A model generated the notes under the pieces. It did not search any database and was not told the origin of the DNA. It saw only the letters and a program-made list of their open reading frames with translations. This document shows, one piece after another, positions 13,659 to 19,534 of a stretch of 19,534 nt of DNA. Source of the stretch: Syntrophaceae bacterium UBA1163 (GTDB lineage: Bacteria; Desulfobacterota; BSN033; UBA1163); contig DBZJ01000245.1 of assembly GCA_002311635.1 (NCBI GenBank), forward strand, positions 48,736 through 68,269, read 5' to 3'. The position numbers were made by a program, and so were the translations under genes. Each line of letters starts with the position of its first letter. Position 1 is the stretch's first letter.

Positions 13659-15029
13659 ATGGTTGACGATCAAGAATTGGTCAGGAAAGATTCCATTTAC
13701 TGTTCCCACGGGGACACCGTCCATTATGCGGAGCCTCCAAAAATCTTCAGGGGATGCGAAGGCTGCTTCCTCTATGACAGCGCGGACGTCCCCTACCTTG
13801 ACCTTCAGATGTGGTACTCCGCGGCCAGTTTCGGATATAAAAACCCGCGACTAAGTGAGGTATTCAAGGCCCAGATCGATACCCTTCCTCAACTCGCCTG
13901 CCAGTACCTCCATGAGGAAAAAGTTCTTCTCGCAGAAAAAATCTGCCTTGCAAATCAGCGGCGCTTTAAAGAAAAAGGGAGGATTCATTTTAATGTCGGA
14001 GGCGCTCAAGCCATTGAAGACAGCCTGAAACTTGTGCGAAACGCCAAGGGAAAGAACCTGATGTTCGCCTTCATGGGAAGCTATCATGGACGGACGCTGG
14101 GGGCCTCCGCGATCACTTCGAGTTATCGTTACAGAAGAAGGTACGGCCATTTTTCAGACCGAGCCCAGTTTATTCCCTATCCCTATTGCTTCCGGTGTTA
14201 TTACGGGAGGAGTCGGGAGAGCTGCGATTTCTACTGCATTTCCCAGTTTGAGAAGCTTTTTGAGACCGAATATTACTCCGTGATCGATACGAAAGCAAAA
14301 GAATCCGAATATGCCGCTTTCTACGTAGAGCCCGTCCAAGCGACCGGTGGTTATATCGTCCCGCCCGAAGGGTATTTCAAGCGATTCAAAAAGATCCTCG
14401 ATGCCTGGGGAATCTTACTCGTCGATGATGAGATCCAGATGGGGGTCTACAGGACAGGAAAACTCTGGGCCATCGAAAACTTTGAGGTCAGCCCGGATAT
14501 CATCGTTTTCGGAAAGGCCCTTACCAATGGCCTCAACCCATTATCAGGAATATGGGCCAAGGAAATGCTGATCAACCCCACGGTCTTCCCTCCTGGTTCA
14601 ACACATTCGACTTTTTCATCAAATCCGCTTGGGACAGGCATTGCTCTTGAGGTGATGGCGATGCTCGAAGAGGAAAATTATGAAAAGAAAGTTTCGAAAA
14701 GCGGAGGTTATTTCCTCTCCTTGCTCCGAGATCTCAAGAAGAGACACCCGGAGATAGGAGATGTGGACGGCCTGGGGTTAGCGCTCAGGGTGGAAATCTG
14801 CAAGCCGGACAGCTTCACTCCTGACAGGGAGCTGACAGAGAAAATGTTTATCGAGGGGTTGAAAGGGACTTTGGACTACAAAGGATCGAAATGCGGACTG
14901 ATCCTGGACATCGGGGGGTATTACAAGAATGTCTTCACCCTCGCCCCTTCGCTTCACATCACCCGGGGAGAAATCGAGATGGCTGTCGAACTCTTCGAGC
15001 AACTGATGAATAAATGTAAAAAATCATAG
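13659..15029 (+). CDS. Class III PLP-dependent aminotransferase
   Basis: This 456-residue fold-type I PLP enzyme belongs to the GABA/ornithine transaminase class. GGAQAIEDSLKL binds the cofactor phosphate, SYHGRTLGA is the stacking region, LLVDDEIQMG carries the pyridine-nitrogen Asp257, and Lys286 in VFGKALTNG forms the Schiff base. Cys177, Cys180, Cys189 and Cys193 form a C-x2-C-x8-C-x3-C cluster, a pattern also found in other members of this class. Class III enzymes aminate terminal aldehydes or ketones, and some are phospho-lyases. GGGGAG lies before the ATG, 12 nt after the phosphatase stop. In this operon it may put an amine on an acyl-ACP derived chain or prepare an amine head group; both are inference. 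Confidence 0.92.
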   Translation: MVDDQELVRKDSIYCSHGDTVHYAEPPKIFRGCEGCFLYDSADVPYLDLQMWYSAASFGYKNPRLSEVFKAQIDTLPQLACQYLHEEKVLLAEKICLANQRRFKEKGRIHFNVGGAQAIEDSLKLVRNAKGKNLMFAFMGSYHGRTLGASAITSSYRYRRRYGHFSDRAQFIPYPYCFRCYYGRSRESCDFYCISQFEKLFETEYYSVIDTKAKESEYAAFYVEPVQATGGYIVPPEGYFKRFKKILDAWGILLVDDEIQMGVYRTGKLWAIENFEVSPDIIVFGKALTNGLNPLSGIWAKEMLINPTVFPPGSTHSTFSSNPLGTGIALEVMAMLEEENYEKKVSKSGGYFLSLLRDLKKRHPEIGDVDGLGLALRVEICKPDSFTPDRELTEKMFIEGLKGTLDYKGSKCGLILDIGGYYKNVFTLAPSLHITRGEIEMAVELFEQLMNKCKKS

Positions 15030-15038
15030 GACGCCTCT

Positions 15039-15887
15039 ATGCCCGATCACAAGATAGACCTCCCTGGGGGAAATCATTCCGTGCTGCTGATCCATGGTCT
15101 GACGGGCAGCCCTTTCGAGATGAAATACCTGGCCAGAAGATTGAATAAGGCAGGGTTTACCGTCAAAGGCCCTTGCCTGGAGGGACATTGTACCACACTG
15201 AAGGATCTTTCCAGAACCACCTGGAGAGACTGGTACCGGTCCGTCCGTGACAGTTTTACAGAGATGAAGAAATCTTCTGATTCGGTGTCCGTTGCCGGCC
15301 TCTGCATGGGAGCCCTTCTCTCTCTTCACCTCTCCTGCGAGTTTGGCTCAGAAGTCGGAGCCGTATCGCTGATTTCCACCACTCTTTTTTACGATGGCTG
15401 GAGCCTTCCGTGGTACAAGTTTCTGCTTCCCATCTCTTATTATGTCCCGTTCAGGTATATCTACTCCTACTCAGAGACAGAGCCTTACGGGATCAAGAAC
15501 GAGGCATTACGAGAGCGCATCGTCAATCTGATGAAGAACGACTCCATCGCCTATGCGAAAACTCCCGCCGCCAGTATCCATCAACTATTCAAGCTAATCA
15601 ACCAAGTGAAAAAAGAACTCCCTGAGATCACCACACCGGCCTTGATCCTCCACTCCAGAGAAGATGATCTGACGAGTATGAAGAACCCGGACTACGTCGA
15701 GCAGAACATCGGCTCCAAGATCGTTCGAAAGATCATTTTGGACGACAGTTATCACATGATGACGATCGATAATCAGAAGGATCAGGTGGCCGAAGAAACA
15801 GCGAAATTTTTCCGGGAGCAACTCTCCCCCGCTGGCCAGACAGGTCGTCAAACAGGAGACTGTCTGCCCAACACCCGTTATCTTTGA
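15039..15887 (+). CDS. Alpha/beta hydrolase with cysteine nucleophile
   Basis: This 282-residue single-domain alpha/beta hydrolase resembles the Est30-type carboxylesterase family. The oxyanion strand LLIHGLTGSP lies at 16-25. The nucleophile elbow, normally G-x-S-x-G, reads GLCMG, making Cys89 the nucleophile. The acid is probably Asp209 or Asp210 (HSREDDLTS) and the base is His239 (DSYHMM). Cysteine at this site is known in dienelactone hydrolases, PHA synthases (GxCxG) and some thioesterase domains that favour acyl transfer or lactam/lactone formation. No signal peptide is seen, so it is cytoplasmic. AGGA lies 7 nt before the ATG and only 9 nt follow the aminotransferase stop. As the last gene of an ACP/ketosynthase operon it may release or transfer the finished acyl chain. 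Confidence 0.9.
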   Translation: MPDHKIDLPGGNHSVLLIHGLTGSPFEMKYLARRLNKAGFTVKGPCLEGHCTTLKDLSRTTWRDWYRSVRDSFTEMKKSSDSVSVAGLCMGALLSLHLSCEFGSEVGAVSLISTTLFYDGWSLPWYKFLLPISYYVPFRYIYSYSETEPYGIKNEALRERIVNLMKNDSIAYAKTPAASIHQLFKLINQVKKELPEITTPALILHSREDDLTSMKNPDYVEQNIGSKIVRKIILDDSYHMMTIDNQKDQVAEETAKFFREQLSPAGQTGRQTGDCLPNTRYL

Positions 15888-16021
15888 TTCCTGTGTCACA
15901 AAAACATGGTCTCACGCTTAAGGCAAGGACATCATTTCCAAGAACCTCGCGTAGACTTCCCCGGGGGGAATAAGGATCCAAAACCGACATTTCGCAAGAA
16001 TCGACTGTGAGGGAAGATTTA

Positions 16022-17467
16022 TTAATTTTGGTGGGTAGGGTTTGCACTCCTTCGGAGGGGTAAAGAGACGGTAAAGGTAGACCCCCGATTTACTTCACTA
16101 ACAACCTCGATGCTTCCCTGGTGGGCATGTACGATCCACTCGGCAATGCTCAACCCAAGGCCCACCCCGCCGGTTTCCCTCGATCGGGACTTATCCATTC
16201 GGTAGAAACGTTTGAAGATCTTCTCCCGCTCCTCTTTCGGAATTCCCATCCCCGTATCGATGATTCTGACCAGAACGGCACGTTCATCCTTTTCAACCGT
16301 GATATGAATCGCTCCCCGGGACGTATATTTGATGGCATTGTCAATCAGGTTGGTAAACAGCTGTTGGAGACGGACCTTGTCCCCGATCACCGTGACCTCT
16401 TCGAGAAGCCCCGTTTCCAGTGCAATATTTTTCTGCTCCGCAAGGACCTGGAAGAGATTGCACAGGTCCTTCATCAAATGGTCCAGCCGAAGGGGGGTCA
16501 TCTTCAACTCCACCTGGGTGGTGTCAGCCTTTGAAAGCAAGATCAGGTCATTGATCATCTGATTCAGGTGGTCAAACTGTTCGATGAAATGGGCCAGCCC
16601 TTCCTGATATTCTTCGGCGTTTCTCTCTTTTAGGAGCAAAACCTCTGCTTCTCCCCTCATGGCACAGATGGGGGTCTTCAATTCATGAGACGCATCGGCC
16701 GTAAATTCCGCCATTCGATTAAAAGAGTTCTCTAATCTGGCAATCATCTCATTGATCGTCCGGATGAGAACGTCCATTTCATCACCGGTTCCTCTCGGAG
16801 TCAACCGCTCGCCGAGGTTTTTCGAGGTAATGTTTTCGGCCTTCGAGGCAATGTACCCGATGGGAGCAAGGGATCTTCTGGCAAGTACCCATCCTCCCAG
16901 CGTCCCAAGCACAAGAATGACAGGAAGGACCGCGAAAATATTATTTCTAAAATGAGATAAATTCTGTCTCACAAAATAAAGATGGGTCCCCAGTTGCATG
17001 ATCTCAGTGAGTTTCCCATTCTTATAAACGGGCGTGCTGATGATACGAAATGCCATCTTTCCGCCGTAAGAATCAATTTCCTCCAGGGTCTCTTTCCTGT
17101 TTCCGGCGTTGATCAACACCCTCTCTTGGATCTCATACCGGATTTCCCGGAACCCTTCTGAGACATAGAGGGGTTTTCCATTTGGGTCCAAAATCTGAAA
17201 GAAGAAAGGGTAATACTTCCGGGTCATCACTTCATCTTCGAATCTCATCAAAAAATAGGTCTCCTTCGGCTCCTTGGACAAAACCCTCTCCATCTCCGTT
17301 GTTTCGTCGAGGAGAAACTGGTCGACCTCTCTGAGGAGCCGATACCTCAGACCCACGTAAAGGATCAGGCAAACCACGATCGCAGAGCCCGAGAAGGTGA
17401 GGACGTACCAAAGCGTCATCTTAAAGTCCGTCCTCCGGTAAAACCTACCCCCGATCTTCCAGGACAT
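16022..17467 (-). CDS. CusS-like heavy-metal-type sensor histidine kinase
   Basis: This 481-residue membrane kinase has helix 1 at about 17-40 and a periplasmic sensor of about 135 residues. Helix 2 lies at about 177-195, with a HAMP domain to about 250. HisKA follows with His261 in FTADASHELKTPICAMRGE. HATPase has the N box NLIDNAIKY (Asn377), G1 DTGMGIP (404-410) and G2 GVGLGLS (434-440), all intact. The layout matches the CusS/CopS family that senses copper or silver, but the periplasmic part lacks obvious His/Met clusters, so the signal is uncertain. Its ATG overlaps the regulator gene by 23 nt, with GGGGTGGG upstream, so the two are co-translated. No metal efflux gene is visible in the window. 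Confidence 0.93.
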   Translation of the reverse strand: MSWKIGGRFYRRTDFKMTLWYVLTFSGSAIVVCLILYVGLRYRLLREVDQFLLDETTEMERVLSKEPKETYFLMRFEDEVMTRKYYPFFFQILDPNGKPLYVSEGFREIRYEIQERVLINAGNRKETLEEIDSYGGKMAFRIISTPVYKNGKLTEIMQLGTHLYFVRQNLSHFRNNIFAVLPVILVLGTLGGWVLARRSLAPIGYIASKAENITSKNLGERLTPRGTGDEMDVLIRTINEMIARLENSFNRMAEFTADASHELKTPICAMRGEAEVLLLKERNAEEYQEGLAHFIEQFDHLNQMINDLILLSKADTTQVELKMTPLRLDHLMKDLCNLFQVLAEQKNIALETGLLEEVTVIGDKVRLQQLFTNLIDNAIKYTSRGAIHITVEKDERAVLVRIIDTGMGIPKEEREKIFKRFYRMDKSRSRETGGVGLGLSIAEWIVHAHQGSIEVVSEVNRGSTFTVSLPLRRSANPTHQN

Positions 17468-18122
17468 ATCCCACCCCTTTCACCGTGTGGAGGAGCTTCG
17501 GTTCGAAATCCTTGTCGATCTTATTCCGCAGATGAGAGACATGGACATCGATGATATTCGTAGAGGTGTCGAAGTGATAATCCCAGACCTTCTCGGAGAT
17601 CATCGTTCGGGTGATGATTTGGCCCGGGTGTCTCATGAAAAATTCAAGAAGGACATATTCTTTCGGGGTGAGCTCGATTTTTGTTTTTTCCCGAAAAACC
17701 CGATGGCCGTCGGGCTCTAAAATGAGGTTGGCCGTTTGTAATCTTGCGGGATGAGTAACGGCCTTATCCCTTCTAATAATGGCTTGGATTCTGGCCAGCA
17801 ATTCGTTAAAAGAGAAAGGCTTGGTCAGGTAGTCATCCGCCCCTAAATTTAAACCATGAACAATGTCACTTTCAGAATCTTTAGCCGTCAAAAAGATCAC
17901 GGGGGTTTGAATGTCCATGGATCGGATCTTCCTCAGAACCTCCTTCCCGTCCATTTTGGGAAGCATGATATCGAGGACGATCAAATCATATTTCATATGA
18001 AGGACCGACTGAAACCCCTCTTCTCCGTCCACGGCCACATCTACAGAAAATGAATTTTCCGATAGCCCTTGTTTGACGAATCGAGCGATGCCTGTGTCGT
18101 CCTCAATCAATAAGATCCTCAT
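17445..18122 (-). CDS. OmpR-family response regulator (CusR/CopR-like)
   Basis: This 225-residue regulator has a receiver domain with the acidic pocket EDD (7-9). Asp51 in YDLIVLDIMLPKMDG is the phosphorylation site, with Thr80 and Lys101 (LTKPFSF) also present. A linker leads to a C-terminal winged helix ending KLLHTVKGVGYVLEDRG, with the DNA-contact helix in TSTNIIDVHVSHLRNKID. It is expected to be phosphorylated by the kinase encoded directly downstream. The targets are not visible. Its promoter region is shared with lnt on the other strand, and the predicted transcript start falls about 2 nt before the ATG. No ribosome site is evident there. Confidence 0.95.
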   Translation of the reverse strand: MRILLIEDDTGIARFVKQGLSENSFSVDVAVDGEEGFQSVLHMKYDLIVLDIMLPKMDGKEVLRKIRSMDIQTPVIFLTAKDSESDIVHGLNLGADDYLTKPFSFNELLARIQAIIRRDKAVTHPARLQTANLILEPDGHRVFREKTKIELTPKEYVLLEFFMRHPGQIITRTMISEKVWDYHFDTSTNIIDVHVSHLRNKIDKDFEPKLLHTVKGVGYVLEDRG

Positions 18123-18130
18123 CGGATTTT

Positions 18131-18158
18131 ATTCTAACAAATCCCCTCGGAAATTCAA
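18131..18158 (-). promoter_or_regulatory. Sigma-70 extended -10 promoter for the two-component operon
   Basis: On the minus strand TTGAAT (18158-18153), a 16-nt spacer and TAGAAT (18136-18131) form a good sigma-70 promoter, with TG one base before the -10 (TGTTAGAAT). Only 8 nt separate the -10 from the ATG at 18122. The predicted start is therefore at about 18124, and the mRNA would be leaderless or nearly so. Confidence 0.55.
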
Positions 18159-18165
18159 ACCCTTC

Positions 18166-18194
18166 TTGAAAATTGCCATGCTATTGCTTATGAT
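18166..18194 (+). promoter_or_regulatory. Sigma-70 promoter for lnt
   Basis: TTGAAA (18166-18171), an exact 17-nt spacer and TATGAT (18189-18194) form a near-consensus sigma-70 promoter facing lnt. The predicted start, 18201-18202, coincides with the ATG at 18202. In-frame ATGs at 18178, 18190 and 18193 would then lie upstream of the transcript. Confidence 0.6.
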
Positions 18195-18201
18195 GAAACC
18201 C

Positions 18202-19534
18202 ATGAGAAAAAGGGATATCCTTTTGAGTCTCCTCTCAGGAATTCTTCTGATCCTCTCTTTCCCCAATTTTGATCTTGAATTTTTGGCCTGGTTTGCTCTT
18301 GTCCCTCTTTTCTATTCCATCGAGGGCAAGGGACTGCGACTTAGTCTTGAGCTCGGGTTTCTGACAGGCATCGTCACGTTTCTCGGAATTCTTTACTGGA
18401 TCATTGTGGCGGTCCACACGTATGGCAACATCCCTCTGATTCCGAGCGGCCTCATTCTTTTGCTTTTGGTGGCCTACCTGAGCCTCTTCATCGGGGTCTT
18501 CACATGCTTCACCCGGTTCATCCAGATTCGCTCAGGACTTCAAACGATGCTTTTCACCCCTCTCCTCTGGGTGGCCTTGGAATACCTCCGCTCTCTCCTT
18601 CTGACAGGTTTTCCGTGGGCGAACTTGGGTTACTCTCAATATCTCACCCTTCCTTTTATCCAGATAGCGGATATCACGGGAGTCTATGGCCCCTCTTTCG
18701 TCATCGTTCTGGTCAATGCCACGCTTTTGGGGATTCTTCGCCAATGGCCCAAAAAGATTTTTCCCGTTAAAGAGGTGATCTTCACAGGCCTCGTCCTTCT
18801 GGGCCTTTTGATCTACGGACATTTAAAGATGGAAGTAGTAGAACGTCACGTGAATCAAAATCCCCCTTTGAAGATCGGATTGGTTCAAGGAAACATCGAC
18901 CAGTCCGTAAAATGGGACCAGTCCTTTCAAATAGAGACCTTAAAGATCTACAACAAGCTTTCTTACACCGTGGCAGAGGAAAAACTGGATCTCATCATCT
19001 GGCCTGAAACAGCCATTCCTTTCTTTTTTCAGGATGCGGAGGAATACCAACCCTTTATCCTGGATATTTCTAAGAAGACAAATGCTTTTCTCCTCTTTGG
19101 AACCCCTTCTTATAAAATCGAGAGAGGGAGAGTGGTCCATTACAACAGCGCTTACCTGGTCTCCCCTTCGGGGGAACTGGTGGGAAAGTATGATAAGATC
19201 CACCTCGTCCCTTTTGGTGAGTATATTCCGATGCAAGATCTCCTTTTCTTCATCGGATCCTTGGGGGAAGGGATCGGAGATTTTAAACCTGGTAAAACAA
19301 TCTTCAATTTTTCCCTGCCCCAGGGTAAATTCGGCGTTCTCATCTGCTTTGAGATTATCTTTCCGGATCTCTGCCGAAGGTTTGTCAAACGAGGTGCGAA
19401 CTTTCTGGTAACGATCACGAACGATGCCTGGTTTGGGAGAACCTCTGCCCCTTACCAGCATTTCTCCATGGCCACATTCAGGGCCGTTGAAAATCGAGTC
19501 TTTGTCGCAAGAGCGGCCAATACCGGAATCACCG
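18202..19534 (+). CDS. lnt: Apolipoprotein N-acyltransferase, 3' end outside window
   Basis: Lnt adds the third acyl chain to the N-terminal cysteine of lipoproteins in the inner membrane, taking it from phospholipid. About 444 residues are visible against roughly 510 for E. coli Lnt; the reading frame is open at the window end. Several hydrophobic helices fill the first 210 residues (TGFPWANLGYSQY is a family motif), then a nitrilase-like domain follows. The Glu-Lys-Cys triad is intact: Glu269 in WPETA, Lys332 in YDKIHLVPFGEYIP and Cys382 in LICFEIIFPD. TNDAWFGRTSAPYQH and the AVENR motif are also present. I chose ATG 18202 because the promoter's start site falls there; ATG 18190, 18193 or 18178 are in frame, and none has a ribosome site. 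It shows the organism has an outer-membrane lipoprotein pathway. Confidence 0.96.
   Translation, partial: MRKRDILLSLLSGILLILSFPNFDLEFLAWFALVPLFYSIEGKGLRLSLELGFLTGIVTFLGILYWIIVAVHTYGNIPLIPSGLILLLLVAYLSLFIGVFTCFTRFIQIRSGLQTMLFTPLLWVALEYLRSLLLTGFPWANLGYSQYLTLPFIQIADITGVYGPSFVIVLVNATLLGILRQWPKKIFPVKEVIFTGLVLLGLLIYGHLKMEVVERHVNQNPPLKIGLVQGNIDQSVKWDQSFQIETLKIYNKLSYTVAEEKLDLIIWPETAIPFFFQDAEEYQPFILDISKKTNAFLLFGTPSYKIERGRVVHYNSAYLVSPSGELVGKYDKIHLVPFGEYIPMQDLLFFIGSLGEGIGDFKPGKTIFNFSLPQGKFGVLICFEIIFPDLCRRFVKRGANFLVTITNDAWFGRTSAPYQHFSMATFRAVENRVFVARAANTGIT

Noticed and set aside
11416..15887. Operon as a biotin synthesis cluster (BioA/BioH plus ACP and ketosynthase)
   Set aside because: BioF, BioD, BioB and BioC are absent, the aminotransferase has a four-cysteine segment not expected in BioA, and the hydrolase has Cys rather than the Ser of BioH.
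15957..15970. TTCCCC-GG-GGGGAA palindrome between the hydrolase and kinase genes as a terminator
   Set aside because: A 2-nt centre gives a poor hairpin and no U-run follows on either strand. Convergent genes here need a terminator, but I cannot point to one with confidence.
18940..19461. Minus-strand open frame of 173 codons opposite lnt
   Set aside because: Lnt has all catalytic residues and family motifs in the opposite frame. The antisense product looks like a shadow.

Overview
The window looks like a chromosomal segment of a Gram-negative bacterium. It holds an apolipoprotein N-acyltransferase (lnt), two ArnT/GT39-type membrane glycosyltransferases, a CusRS/CopRS-like two-component system and a convincing sigma-54 promoter. 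Intergenic DNA is full of short hairpin repeats (REP-like units, CCTCCC/GGGAGG cassettes). This mix resembles Desulfobacterota/deltaproteobacterial or Nitrospirota-type genomes, but the sequence alone does not fix the taxon. No rRNA, tRNA, CRISPR array or intact transposase was seen.

Region 1 (about 77-9221, minus strand) is an envelope-glycan island. In transcription order from the right it holds a SAM methyltransferase, then a tightly packed block: Gfo/Idh/MocA oxidoreductase, DegT-type PLP aminotransferase (ATGA overlap), DPM1/ArnC-like GT2, and a GT39 transferase. The block reads as nucleotide-amino-sugar synthesis, loading onto polyprenyl phosphate, and transfer outside the inner membrane. 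After a cassette of hairpin repeats come a second Gfo/Idh/MocA protein, a radical SAM enzyme with extra C-terminal cysteines, and a GT4 glycosyltransferase. A second GT39 paralogue lies at 9399-10997. The 8237-8585 gap contains an unannotated 159-bp element with 35-bp imperfect terminal inverted repeats.

Region 2 (11321-15887, plus strand) is the most unusual part: a five-gene operon of acyl carrier protein, FabF-like ketosynthase, HAD-IB phosphatase, class III aminotransferase and alpha/beta hydrolase. It is preceded by a near-consensus sigma-54 element and two TGTACA palindromes 31 bp apart. The ketosynthase keeps its Cys-His-His triad. The hydrolase has Cys instead of Ser in its nucleophile elbow, which suggests acyl transfer or specialised thioester release. 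I cannot match the set to a named pathway. It looks like an inducible route to an amino-containing acyl product or lipid.

Region 3 (16022-19534) has a metal-type sensor kinase and OmpR-family regulator on the minus strand, divergent from lnt on the plus strand, which runs off the window. The short divergent spacer holds two good sigma-70 promoters whose predicted start sites fall at or next to the start codons, so both transcripts may be leaderless.
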